From: PALSA-129 sp963842505 | GTDB lineage: Bacteria; Acidobacteriota; Terriglobia; Bryobacterales; Bryobacteraceae | Assembly (NCBI GenBank): GCA_963842505.1 | Contig: CAWJGZ010000002.1 | Location: 1,178,001 to 1,242,000, forward strand | Reading direction: 5' to 3' | Length of the DNA stretch: 64,000 bases | In this document: positions 10,977-19,407 of the stretch, piece after piece | Numbering within the stretch: position 1 is the stretch's first letter | How the letters are laid out: every line of letters starts with the position of its first letter | Position numbers and translations under genes: made by a program | Notes under the pieces: generated by a model | The model's database searches: none | What the model saw: only the letters and a program-made list of their open reading frames with translations | Told to the model about the DNA's origin: nothing

Positions 10977-11466
10977 TGCGCAGCGCGATGTCATTGGCGG
11001 CCCTTGCCTGTCTGGCCTGGGCCGCCCCCTCAAGCGCGCAGTCCGTCTCCCTGCCCGGCCACGGCATGACGGGCGGAAGATCTGGTCAGTGGGGGCGCCC
11101 TCGGCGTGGGCCGCGGTCCGGCTCAAGAACGGCAACACTCTGATCAGCGGCAATCAGCACGGCTACGTGCGCGAGGTGAACAGCAAGGGTGAAACGGTCT
11201 GGGAGATCGACAAAGACGACCTGCCGGGAATCACGCTGCTCACCGTCCAGGAAGTCTCGCGGCTGGCGAATGGCAACACACTCATCAACAACTGGGCGGG
11301 CAGCCGGCCGCTCGAAGAGTGGCCCCACACGGTGCAACTCGTCGAGGTGACTCCCGCCAAGAAAGTGGTGTGGGCGCTGCGGGACTGGTCTACGCTGGGA
11401 CCTGCCAGCTCCACGCAGTTATTGGACGAGCCTGGCGCAGCGGAAAAGGGCCAACTGCAGCGGTAA
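10976..11466 (+). pseudogene. Decayed PQQ/arylsulfotransferase-like propeller protein
   Basis: An ATG overlapping the receptor stop codon (TAATG) starts a signal peptide, MRSAMSLAALACLAWAAPSS, but that frame stops after about 55 codons. From about 11055 a different frame reads GRKIWSVGAPSAWAAVRLKN, then NGNTLISGNQHGYVREV, down to ALRDWSTLGPASSTQLLD. This is the conserved C-terminal part of secreted PQQ-like/arylsulfotransferase-type propellers common in Acidobacteria and Planctomycetes, which are normally about 350 residues. Only about 160 codons remain, so the middle has been deleted and the ends are out of frame. Probably once translationally coupled to the TonB receptor. Confidence 0.7.
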
Positions 11467-11474
11467 AGCGATCC

Positions 11475-12797
11475 TCACCGCACCAGGCACGGACGCTTGG
11501 GATCGAATTTCCAGCCGGGAATCAGGTACTGCATGGCTTGGGCATCGTCACGCGCGCCGAGTCCCATGCTGGTGTAGAGGCGGTGGGCCTTTTCCACTTG
11601 GGCCATGTCGAGGTCGATTCCCAGGCCGGGCCGACCGGGAAGCTCAACCATCCCGCCGCGGATTTGGAACGGCTCTTTGGCGAGACGCTGGCCATCCTGC
11701 CAGATCCAGTGAGTGTCGATGGCGGTAATGTTGCCGGGCGCGGCGGCGGCGACATGCGTGAACATGGCGAGGGAAATATCGAAGTGATTGTTGGAGTGCG
11801 ACCCCCAGGTGAGCCCCCATTCGCGGCACAACTGCGCGACTCTCAGGGAGCCCCGCAGCGTCCAGAAGTGCGGGTCGGCCAAAGGGATGTCGAGCGCGTG
11901 CAATTGCAGAGCGTGTCCCAGTTGCCGCCAGTCCGTGGCGATCATGTTCGAGGCGGTCGAGATTCCGGTGGCGCGCCGGAACTCAGACATCACCTCGCGG
12001 CCGGAGTAGCCGCTCTCGGCTCCGCAGGGATCTTCGGCATAGGCCAGGATATGGCGCCGGGCGCGGCATAATGAAATGGCTTCATCCAGGGGCCAGGCGC
12101 CATTGGGGTCGATCGAGAGGCGGGCCTTCGGAAAGCGACCGGCGAGGGCGTCCATGGCTTCCATTTCCTCGATGGCGGGTAACACGCCGCCCTTCAGTTT
12201 GAAGCTGCGAAAGCCGTAACGAGCCTGCGCCGCCTCCGCCAGGCGGACGATGGCTTGGGGTGTCAATGCTGGTTCGTGGCGCAAGCGGAGCCAGTCGTCC
12301 GCCGCGCCGGGCGCACACACGTAGGGCAGGCCGGTTTTTCCGCGGTCGCCGATATAGAAGAGATATCCCAACACTTCGACAGCCGCGCGCTGTTGGCCGT
12401 CCGCGAGTAATGCCGCCAGGGGCACCCCGAGGAACTGGCCCAGCGCGTCGAGCAACGCGCACTCGAGAGCGGCGACGGCATGCACGGTGACGCGCTGATC
12501 GAAGGTCTGGGCGCCGCGGCCGGCGGCGTCGCGGTCCCCGAAGCGGCCGCTCGCGGAGCCGAGAACATTGGCATAGGCGCCGATCGGCTGGCCCACAACC
12601 AGAGGTTCCGCATCGGCGATGGTCTGCCGGATGGCTTCGCCGCCGGGCGCCTCGCCGGCGCCGGTGTGTCCGGAACTGTCCTTCAAGATGACCAGGTTCC
12701 GAGTGAATAGCGGACCATGTGCTCCGCTGAGGTTCAGCAGCATGCTGTCGTGTCCCGCGACCGGGACCACCCGCATTTCCGTCACTATAGGCGTCAT
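11475..12797 (-). CDS. gudD: Glucarate dehydratase (enolase superfamily)
   Basis: At 440 residues this has the length and motif set of GudD: K200-L-K202 in FKLKGG, D230 and N232 in SIDPNGAW, E255 in AEDPCG, N284 in TASNMIAT, and the catalytic histidine region WGSHSNNHFD (331-340). GudD removes water from D-glucarate to give 5-dehydro-4-deoxyglucarate, feeding aldarate catabolism in the cytoplasm. The gene sits between a decayed gene and a possible GH28 remnant, with the fucosidase upstream on the same strand, suggesting it handles uronic-acid-derived products of the locus. No aldolase or transporter for glucarate is adjacent. The start ATG has only a weak upstream purine site. Confidence 0.93.
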   Translation of the reverse strand: MTPIVTEMRVVPVAGHDSMLLNLSGAHGPLFTRNLVILKDSSGHTGAGEAPGGEAIRQTIADAEPLVVGQPIGAYANVLGSASGRFGDRDAAGRGAQTFDQRVTVHAVAALECALLDALGQFLGVPLAALLADGQQRAAVEVLGYLFYIGDRGKTGLPYVCAPGAADDWLRLRHEPALTPQAIVRLAEAAQARYGFRSFKLKGGVLPAIEEMEAMDALAGRFPKARLSIDPNGAWPLDEAISLCRARRHILAYAEDPCGAESGYSGREVMSEFRRATGISTASNMIATDWRQLGHALQLHALDIPLADPHFWTLRGSLRVAQLCREWGLTWGSHSNNHFDISLAMFTHVAAAAPGNITAIDTHWIWQDGQRLAKEPFQIRGGMVELPGRPGLGIDLDMAQVEKAHRLYTSMGLGARDDAQAMQYLIPGWKFDPKRPCLVR

Positions 12798-12839
12798 ACC
12801 GGCTCAAGGCCGGCGGCCGGAATGAGTGAGGCCGCCGCT

Positions 12840-13041
12840 TCAGACATGGATGAAGATATCGTCGCGTCCGCCGGCTGTCGCACTGGCTCTTCGGCTGGTT
12901 CGCGAGGCCGATCCGGACGCCGGAAACCAGGAGCTTACTGGCGGATAGTTCGAAGTTTCGCACATTATCGAGGACCAGGGGCGCCTTGGACGCGGCCGGG
13001 CAGGGCTCCTCAACGCCGGCGCGAGGCGCACCGTAAAGCAA
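12840..13041 (-). pseudogene. Possible C-terminal remnant of a beta-helix glycosidase (GH28-like)
   Basis: Between gudD and the fucosidase, the minus strand reads APLVLDNVRNFELSASKLL from near 13000 in one frame and ends GGRDDIFIHV then stop in another. Asn-Val-Arg-Asn-Phe-Glu is the kind of rung found near the C-terminus of GH28/right-handed beta-helix enzymes. There is no start and the frames disagree, so if this was a gene only a damaged tail remains. Identification is tentative. Confidence 0.3.
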
Positions 13042-14811
13042 TCACTTCGCCGGGACCAGCCGCAGCGTCACGAGCGTCAATCCATATTTCTGGCCTACCG
13101 GAATTTCGTCGGGCTTGAGCGACAGCGTGTAAGTGGCGGCCTTGTCCAGGCGGACCCTGCCCATTTTCGAAATGACGTACGGCCAATAGGGGTTCGCCGG
13201 ATTATCCTGCTTGCCGTTATCGGCGACCAGGCAGGACAATTCCTGCGCACCGATGGCGAGCTTCACATGCTGCCCGCCATCCCAGCCGTTGCCATACTTC
13301 TGCTGCGAAGTGACCAGCTCGACATCGAACTCGCCCGGATGGTTCAGCTTGAAGCTCCATTCGATCCAGTCTCCGGGGCGGGTCCATCGCTCGGCCACGC
13401 CCCGGGAATCGAAGCGCAGCTCAGATCCTTCGGACTTGTGCAGGTTGCCCAACTGCGCCGCCAGATTGACGGTGCGATCCGGTTGCTGCAAAAGCGAAGT
13501 GTCAACGCTCAGCGGGCCGGTCAGGTCGAGCTCAATTACCGAATCGTCGGGATCGGGCGCCTCGGCGGGCAGAGAGAGCGTCAGCGATGCGAACTGTCCC
13601 GGCTGGTCCTTACTTTGAGTGAACTTGAGCGCCGCGCTGGTTTCGAGCAGCGCGGCGTGGGCGATCCTGCTCTGGACGCCATATAGCACCAGTTCCTTCG
13701 GCGGCCAGTGAAAGACGTGCAGATAAAGGCGCCCCGGTTTGGCGGTGATCAGGCCCCAGGAGAAATCGTACGGGAAAGGACTGGCCGAGGTGGCATAGAT
13801 GGATTCCCCGTTAGCCTTCATCCACTTTCCGACTTCCGCCAGGCGCGCCACGCTTTCCGGCGGAATTACGCCTTCGGATGTCGGCCCGACATTCAATAGA
13901 TAATTCCCGCCGCGGCTGGACGTGGTGGCGAGCTGGCGGATAAGCACCTGGGCCGATTTCCAGTTATGATCGTCCTTTTTGAATCCCCAGGTATCGTTCA
14001 TCGTGACTGGGGTTTCCCACGGACGCCTGGCCTGGCCCATGCTGATCTGGTTATCACCGGCGGAATCGTAGTCCCCCAGGCCGTTGCCCACACGCCCGCT
14101 GACCAGGCACGCCGGTTGAAGCTGGTGCACCAGGTCGGCCAGCTTCTGGCTTTGCTCGCGCGTGATATTGCGCGGCGTGTCGAACCAGATAAGGCCGATG
14201 GGACCGTAATTCGTGAGCAATTCGCGGACCTGCGGGATCACCTTTTGGTCGTAGTATTTCTGGAAGTTCTTCTTGCCCTGATCGGTGAAATCCCAATCAT
14301 TGCCCACTCCGTCCGGCTCGTGCCAATCCTGGGTCTGGGAGTAGTAGAAACAGAGCTTCAGGCCCGCGCGCTGGCAGGCGGCCGCCAGTTCCTTCATGGG
14401 GTCCCGATGGAAGGGCGTGGCATCGACGATGTTATAGCGGTTGGCCTTCGATCCGTACATCGCAAAGCCATCGTGATGTTTGGCGGTGATAGTGATGTAC
14501 TTCATGCCGGCGTTCTTGGCAACGGCTACCCATTCGTCGGCATTGAACTTCACGGGATTGAACTGGCCGGGAAGTTTTTCATATTCCGCCACGGGAATCC
14601 TGGCGTGGTTCATGATCCATTCGCCCAGGCCGGCGACGGGCTTGCCGTTCCATTCGCCGGCCGGGACCGTATAAACCCCCCAATGGATGAACATGCCGAA
14701 ACGGGCCTGGGTCCACCATTCGAGGCGCGCGGACGGCTGCGGGTCTTCGGCGCGGGGCTGGGAGCAGAGCGGGAGCGCCATGGCAAGCGCGAGAGAGAAG
14801 ATCGTTTTCAT
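13042..14811 (-). CDS. Secreted alpha-L-fucosidase, GH29
   Basis: A 589-residue protein with a signal peptide (SLALAMALPLCSQPRA) and the GH29 barrel from about residue 30: EWWTQARFGMFIHWGVYTVP, the KHHDGF motif (111-116), and D211 in LIWFDTP, which matches the GH29 nucleophile position. A C-terminal beta-sandwich (about 440-589) contains PGDWIEWSFKLNHPGEFDVE and resembles a carbohydrate-binding module. It releases terminal alpha-L-fucose in the periplasm or outside the cell. The L-fucose isomerase homologue at 19408 could handle the product. A half-palindrome TTTAGCGATAACG lies at 14852-14864 upstream of the start. Confidence 0.92.
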   Translation of the reverse strand: MKTIFSLALAMALPLCSQPRAEDPQPSARLEWWTQARFGMFIHWGVYTVPAGEWNGKPVAGLGEWIMNHARIPVAEYEKLPGQFNPVKFNADEWVAVAKNAGMKYITITAKHHDGFAMYGSKANRYNIVDATPFHRDPMKELAAACQRAGLKLCFYYSQTQDWHEPDGVGNDWDFTDQGKKNFQKYYDQKVIPQVRELLTNYGPIGLIWFDTPRNITREQSQKLADLVHQLQPACLVSGRVGNGLGDYDSAGDNQISMGQARRPWETPVTMNDTWGFKKDDHNWKSAQVLIRQLATTSSRGGNYLLNVGPTSEGVIPPESVARLAEVGKWMKANGESIYATSASPFPYDFSWGLITAKPGRLYLHVFHWPPKELVLYGVQSRIAHAALLETSAALKFTQSKDQPGQFASLTLSLPAEAPDPDDSVIELDLTGPLSVDTSLLQQPDRTVNLAAQLGNLHKSEGSELRFDSRGVAERWTRPGDWIEWSFKLNHPGEFDVELVTSQQKYGNGWDGGQHVKLAIGAQELSCLVADNGKQDNPANPYWPYVISKMGRVRLDKAATYTLSLKPDEIPVGQKYGLTLVTLRLVPAK

Positions 14812-14851
14812 CGGTTAGCCTCACCATCGCAAGCCAAGCACGGCTGGCTTA

Positions 14852-14864
14852 CGTTATCGCTAAA
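14852..14864 (-). promoter_or_regulatory. LacI-type half-operator upstream of the fucosidase
   Basis: On the minus strand this reads TTTAGCGATAACG, about 41 bases before the fucosidase start. It matches 11 of 13 positions of TTTAGCGGTACCG from the palindrome between the GH101-like hydrolase and the TonB receptor. A shared LacI regulator is inferred from this similarity alone. Confidence 0.35.
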
Positions 14865-14929
14865 GTCAAAAAAGATAAACCCATCTTGCCTCAGCATGCC
14901 GGTGGTGTCAAGGTGATTCGCCGGGGACG

Positions 14930-15184
14930 GCGGGTTCCCTGCTCAAAAACTTTCGGCTGCACGGCGAGAAGTTCAAAGGCCAGTTCCGGGTGGAAGGATA
15001 CAACGTCTTCAATCACACCAATTTCAGCAGCAGTACCACCACGCAATTCAACAAGAACGGCGTCCAGACCAGCGGCTCACTCGGCCAATACAACGCCGCA
15101 GTCATCCCCGGCGCCTGCAACTGGTGCTGCGCGTGCCGTTCTGGAACAGGCGGGCGGGAGGGTTCCAAACCTGGGGTGGGCTGA
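14930..15184 (+). pseudogene. C-terminal fragment of an Oar-like TonB receptor
   Basis: One frame reads SLLKNFRLHGEKFKGQFRV followed by EGYNVFNHTNFSSSTTTQFN. This is the conserved penultimate strand of Oar-like receptors (compare FRAEAFNVFNH in the receptor at 6975). It lacks everything upstream, and instead of the terminal aromatic strand it runs into CNWCCACRSG and a stop. It is thus the tail of a deleted receptor lying just before the LacI gene, which suggests the locus once had another receptor here. The surrounding 14812-15312 gap holds no intact gene. Confidence 0.65.
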
Positions 15185-15312
15185 CACCCCCCTCTTGGAG
15201 CCGTCATCGCTTTCCTCGCGGTTGAATAATTATCCAGATCGGCCCGATTGACCACAATTAGTAACTTGACCGCTAACTATCTGTGTATAATTGAAGCTCA
15301 GGAGGTGTTGAG

Positions 15313-16323
15313 TTGGCCGTTCGCATGAAGGACATTGCCGACGATCTGGGCGTGTCACTAATGACGGTGTCGAAGGCTCTGCGCAACCACAGCGACATCA
15401 GCGAGAAGACCCGCGACCGGGTGCTGAAACGGATGCGGGAACTGAACTATCAGCCCGATTGGATCGCCCGCAGCATGGTCACGGGCCGCACCTACCTGGT
15501 GGGCCTGGTGCTGCCGGACCTGATGCACTCCTTCTTTGCGGAGGTGGCCAAGGGCGTCGCGCGAAAGCTGCAGCCCATGGGCTACCAAGTGGTGATTTCC
15601 GACACCGAGGAAGACGGTGGAATCGAACGGCGGCAGATCGGCGTGCTGGTGAATCGCAAGGTCGATGGCTTGATTATCGCTTCGGCTCAGCACAACGGCC
15701 GTCTGGAACTGTTTCAGATGCTCGACCGCAATAAAATTCCGTATGTGCTCATTGATCGCATCCTTCCAGGAACCCAGGCCAATTATGTGGGCGTGAAGGA
15801 CGACGATTTGGGCGCGCTGGCCACCGAGCACCTGATCGCGCAGGGGTGCCAGAAGATCGCGCACATCCGCGGCCCGGCGGTCGCCACGGGCACCGGGCGC
15901 TTGCGTGGTTATCGCCGCGCCCTGGCGCGCCACGGAATGACGGTCCGGCCACAATATATTGCCAGCGGCGCATACGGCGATAACACGGGTTATGAGGCCA
16001 TGCAGCAACTTCTGAACACCAGCCCGCGGCCCGACGGCGTGTTCTGCTATAACGATCCGGTGGCCGCCGGCGCCATCAAGGCAATCCTCGAAGCCCGGCT
16101 GCGCGTACCTCAAGATATCGCCGTGATCGGCGCGGGCAACGTTCACTACTCAGACCTGCTGCGGGTTCCGCTTTCCACGGTGGACCAGAGCAGCTCGACG
16201 ATCGGGGAAACCGCCGCGGATTTGCTGTTGCAGTGCATGGAATCGAAGAAACCAACCGCTTCCCAGCGGATTTTCATTCCACCACGGCTGGTGGTTCGCG
16301 ATTCCAGCCGCCGCAAGGAGTGA
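15313..16323 (+). CDS. LacI-family transcriptional regulator
   Basis: A TTG start at 15313 is preferred because AGGAGGTG ends 7 bases before it; an in-frame ATG follows four codons later. The N-terminus is a LacI helix-turn-helix (MKDIADDLGVSLMTVSKALR) with hinge helix, followed by a periplasmic-binding-protein-like ligand domain (VGLVLPDLMHSFFAEVAKGV to the end), 336 residues in all. Such proteins repress or activate sugar-use genes in response to a sugar. It lies between the fucosidase and the alpha-galactosidase and is the obvious candidate to bind the palindromes at 6935 and 16613. A possible half-site (GTTAGCGG on the minus strand near 15271) upstream of its own gene hints at autoregulation. 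Confidence 0.93.
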   Translation: MAVRMKDIADDLGVSLMTVSKALRNHSDISEKTRDRVLKRMRELNYQPDWIARSMVTGRTYLVGLVLPDLMHSFFAEVAKGVARKLQPMGYQVVISDTEEDGGIERRQIGVLVNRKVDGLIIASAQHNGRLELFQMLDRNKIPYVLIDRILPGTQANYVGVKDDDLGALATEHLIAQGCQKIAHIRGPAVATGTGRLRGYRRALARHGMTVRPQYIASGAYGDNTGYEAMQQLLNTSPRPDGVFCYNDPVAAGAIKAILEARLRVPQDIAVIGAGNVHYSDLLRVPLSTVDQSSSTIGETAADLLLQCMESKKPTASQRIFIPPRLVVRDSSRRKE

Positions 16324-16612
16324 CGCGTTCCCTACTCTAAGAATGGGCCGACGACGGCTGTATCGCCGGGCTTCCGCCGGAACTCGCGGTGCAGGCCAGG
16401 CAGCCGCCGCAAGGCTGGAGCGTAAACCGAACGGGTCCGGAGCCGAGGAAAAACCGGTTGGCAGGCGAAAGGGCCTGCCCCATAAAAAGCAAGCTCGCTA
16501 CCGCGACGCCGCCCGCCAGCGCCGCCGTGCGGTAACAGATCAGCAGCGTGGCAACCTACGTGCAAGGCCAAAAGCGCAACTGTCTCATGCCGAGAAAAGT
16601 ATGACGCCTCCG
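16324..16612. other. Gap with no supported gene
   Basis: No frame here has both a ribosome-binding site and recognisable similarity. The longest plus-strand frame (16343-16624) is Arg/Lys-rich and looks like antisense composition. On the minus strand a frame reads ALAGGVAVASLLFMGQALSP, signal-like, but it lacks a convincing start and ends after a short Cys/Ser tail. I see nothing I would annotate. Confidence 0.3.
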
Positions 16613-16648
16613 TTAGCGCTATAGTACTTCGCCAAACTTAGCGCTATA
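16613..16648 (+). promoter_or_regulatory. Two direct TTAGCGCTATA sites upstream of alpha-galactosidase
   Basis: The 11-mer TTAGCGCTATA occurs at 16613-16623 and again at 16638-16648, each containing the perfect palindrome TAGCGCTA, with centres 25 bases apart. The pair ends 36 bases before the start codon at 16685, so it overlaps or flanks the likely promoter. Paired palindromes with a central CG fit binding of a LacI-type dimer or tetramer. The TTAGCG half resembles the other candidate operators in this locus. Confidence 0.55.
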
Positions 16649-16684
16649 ATTCGAACACATGGTCGCACCGATGGAATCTTCACT

Positions 16685-18187
16685 ATGAGAACACATGCCT
16701 CCTTGTTGATCCCCACGCTGCTGGCTGCCGCCTGTTCCGCAGCCGACCTTACCGGCAACTGGGTTGTAGCCAATCCAAATGCCGACGGCACCACCCGCAA
16801 CACCTATTTCGACCTCAAACAGGACGGCGCGCGCATCACCGGCCACATTCGCGTGACCCAGTTCTACTACGCCATCAAGGAGAGCACCGGAGGCCCCGAG
16901 GGCTTCACGCTTACCGGCAGCATGATGGACGTCGGCCACAAAGAGCGCACCGTCAAATACGAAGGAAAACTGGAAGGCGACGAGTTGCACATCGGAACCC
17001 GCCGCAACGCCGATGCGCCGCTCTCGGAGTTGGTTGCTCATCACGCGCCGGCAGGCGAAGGCGCCTACCCGGCGCGCATCGCACCGCCGCAATTTCATGC
17101 CGTACCCGACAACGGTTTGGTCCGGACCCCACCCATGGGCTGGAACAGTTGGAACAAGTTCGCGGGCCGGGTGGACGATGCCAGCGTGCGCGGCATGGCT
17201 GATGCCATGGCCTCCAACGGGATGAAAGACGCCGGCTATCTCTACATCAACATCGACGACACCTGGGAAGGCGAGCGCGACGCCCACGGCGTGATCCACT
17301 CGAACAGGAAGTTCCCCGACATGAAGGCCCTGGCCGATTACATCCACGGCAAGGGCCTCAAGATCGGCATCTATTCGTCACCCGGGCCCAACACCTGCGC
17401 GGGGTACGAGGGCAGCTACGGCCACGAAGCGCAGGACGCCAAGACTTGGGCTGCCTGGGGAATCGACTATCTGAAATACGACTGGTGCTCCGCGCGCAAC
17501 CTTTACACCGATGAAGAAATGCAGGCGGTCTATCAGAAAATGGGTGAAGCGCTGCGCGCCGCTGGACGGCCGATTGTCTACAGCCTGTGCCAGTACGGCA
17601 ACGCCGACGTATGGAAGTGGGGACCGGAGGCAGGCGGCAACCTATGGCGCACCACCGGCGACATCCGGGATACGTGGGCTTCCATGTCCGGCATCGGTTT
17701 CAAACAGAATGAACTCGCGCAATGGGCCAGGCCCGGCCACTTCAACGACCCCGACATGCTGGAGATCGGCAATGGCGGCATGAGCGCCGATGAATACCGT
17801 GTTCACATGAGCCTTTGGTCCATGCTGGCCGCGCCACTGCTGGCCGGCAACGACCTGCGCGACGTTCCGCCAACGATTCTCGCGATCCTCACTAACCGCG
17901 ACGTTATTGCCATCGATCAGGATAGAGATGGCATGCAGGGCCATCGCGCCTGGCAATCCGGCGAGCAGGAAATCTGGGTGCGGGACCTCGCCTTAAGAGA
18001 CCATGCGGTGGCTGTATTCAACCGGGCCGCCGCGCCGGCCACTATAACCGTGAAGTGGGCCGACCTGGGTCTGAAGCCCCCAACCGAAGCCCGGGATCTC
18101 TGGGAGCATAAGCACGAGATCCTTGACGGGCCGGAACACGCCGTCACCGTCCCGGCGCACGGCGTGGTGATGTGGCGGGTCCACTAA
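16685..18187 (+). CDS. Secreted alpha-galactosidase, GH27, with extra N-terminal beta domain
   Basis: Signal peptide (LLIPTLLAAACSAAD), then an unusual beta-rich module of about 110 residues (DLTGNWVVANPNADGTTRNT to KLEGDELHI) resembling a small lipocalin-like domain, then a GH27 barrel from about 148: PPMGWNSWNKF, YINIDDTW, the nucleophile D266 in DYLKYDWCS, the acid/base region WRTTGDIRDTW (321-331), and GHFNDPDMLEIG. A C-terminal beta-sandwich closes the protein. It should release terminal alpha-galactose (or alpha-N-acetylgalactosamine, used by some GH27 members). It is followed 16 bases later by the alginate-lyase-family gene, probably one transcript. Confidence 0.92.
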   Translation: MRTHASLLIPTLLAAACSAADLTGNWVVANPNADGTTRNTYFDLKQDGARITGHIRVTQFYYAIKESTGGPEGFTLTGSMMDVGHKERTVKYEGKLEGDELHIGTRRNADAPLSELVAHHAPAGEGAYPARIAPPQFHAVPDNGLVRTPPMGWNSWNKFAGRVDDASVRGMADAMASNGMKDAGYLYINIDDTWEGERDAHGVIHSNRKFPDMKALADYIHGKGLKIGIYSSPGPNTCAGYEGSYGHEAQDAKTWAAWGIDYLKYDWCSARNLYTDEEMQAVYQKMGEALRAAGRPIVYSLCQYGNADVWKWGPEAGGNLWRTTGDIRDTWASMSGIGFKQNELAQWARPGHFNDPDMLEIGNGGMSADEYRVHMSLWSMLAAPLLAGNDLRDVPPTILAILTNRDVIAIDQDRDGMQGHRAWQSGEQEIWVRDLALRDHAVAVFNRAAAPATITVKWADLGLKPPTEARDLWEHKHEILDGPEHAVTVPAHGVVMWRVH

Positions 18188-18203
18188 GCCATGCGAGTAA
18201 CCC

Positions 18204-19352
18204 ATGCGACGCAGAGACTTTCTTAGTGGCGTAGCGCTTGCCGCCGCGGGCGGTTACGCCCGCGGCGCCGAAAAGTTCGACCTCGCTTCGATTGAGCGGC
18301 CCCGCGTTCTCCGCGCCGCGGACCGCTACCTCGCCGACCAGCCCGTCACCGTGACTGCCTCCGGTTCGCCGCGCAGCGCAGGCGGGCCACACGATTTCTT
18401 CTCCGAAGCCGACTATTGGTGGCCCGACCCCCAGAATCCCGACGGCCCCTACATCCAGCGCGACGGCATGAGCAACCCAGACAATTTCGTGGGGCATCGC
18501 CGCGCCATGGTCCGGTTGAGCCTGATCGTGCCGGCGCTGGCCGCGGCCTGGCTGCTGACCAGACAGAAAAAATACGCGGATCACGCCGCCATGCATTTAC
18601 GCGCCTGGTTCATGGATGAAGCCACGCGCATGAACCCCAACCTGCAATATGCGCAGGCCATCAAGGGCCTGGTCACGGGCCGGGGCACCGGCATCATCGA
18701 TACCTTGCACCTGGTGGAAGTGGCGCGCGCGGCGACGCGTCTGCCTCTCAGCACCGCCGTCCGCGACGGCGTCAAACACTGGTTTGCCGCCTATCTCCAG
18801 TGGATGACGACGCACCCGTATGGCATCGCAGAGCGGGACGCCAAAAATAACCACGGCACTTGCTGGGTGGCGCAGGCAGCTTCGTTCGCTCATCTCACCG
18901 GCAATGCCGAGCTCACGGTCTTTTGCCGGGAGCGCTTCCGCAGCGTGCTGATTCCGAACCAGGAAGCGGCCGACGGCAGCTTCCCCGAGGAATTGCGCCG
19001 CACTAAACCGTACGGTTACTCGCTGTTCAACCTCGACGCCCTGTCCTTCGTCGCACAAACCTTGACCACGGCGAACGACTCCCTGTGGCGGTGGGAGTTG
19101 CCCGATGGGCGCGGGATGGGGCGCGCCATGTCATACATGTATCCGTATATGATGGACAAGAAAAAGTGGCCGCTTCCGCCCGATGTCATGTATGACAAGG
19201 AGTGGCCCGTGCGCCAGCCGTGCCTGCTGTTCAGCGGGTTAGCGCTCGACCGGCCTGAGTACATCGAGCTTTGGAGGAAGCTCGATCCCGATCCCATGGT
19301 GGAAGAAGTGCTGCGCAATTTTCCCGTGCGCCAACCCCTGCTTTGGGTATGA
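18204..19352 (+). CDS. Alginate-lyase-family polysaccharide lyase (PL5/PL38-like)
   Basis: The N-terminus MRRRDFLSGVALAAAGGY is a Tat-type signal, so export after folding is likely. The rest is mostly helical with WWPDPQNPDGPY, NLQYAQAIKG, the conserved KNNHGTCWVAQA (about 215-226) and PEELRRTKPYGYSLFNLDA, all features of the alginate-lyase (alpha/alpha)-toroid superfamily, where the Asn-Asn-His stretch lines the active site. These enzymes cleave uronic-acid polymers by beta-elimination; alginate, glucuronan or a related polymer could be the substrate. It is 382 residues, normal for the family, and lies directly after the GH27 gene and before the isomerase. Confidence 0.82.
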   Translation: MRRRDFLSGVALAAAGGYARGAEKFDLASIERPRVLRAADRYLADQPVTVTASGSPRSAGGPHDFFSEADYWWPDPQNPDGPYIQRDGMSNPDNFVGHRRAMVRLSLIVPALAAAWLLTRQKKYADHAAMHLRAWFMDEATRMNPNLQYAQAIKGLVTGRGTGIIDTLHLVEVARAATRLPLSTAVRDGVKHWFAAYLQWMTTHPYGIAERDAKNNHGTCWVAQAASFAHLTGNAELTVFCRERFRSVLIPNQEAADGSFPEELRRTKPYGYSLFNLDALSFVAQTLTTANDSLWRWELPDGRGMGRAMSYMYPYMMDKKKWPLPPDVMYDKEWPVRQPCLLFSGLALDRPEYIELWRKLDPDPMVEEVLRNFPVRQPLLWV

Positions 19353-19407
19353 AACCGAATGCTCACACGAAGGGTATTTCAGTGGAGTAACTGGGAGGCA
19401 ATTCATC

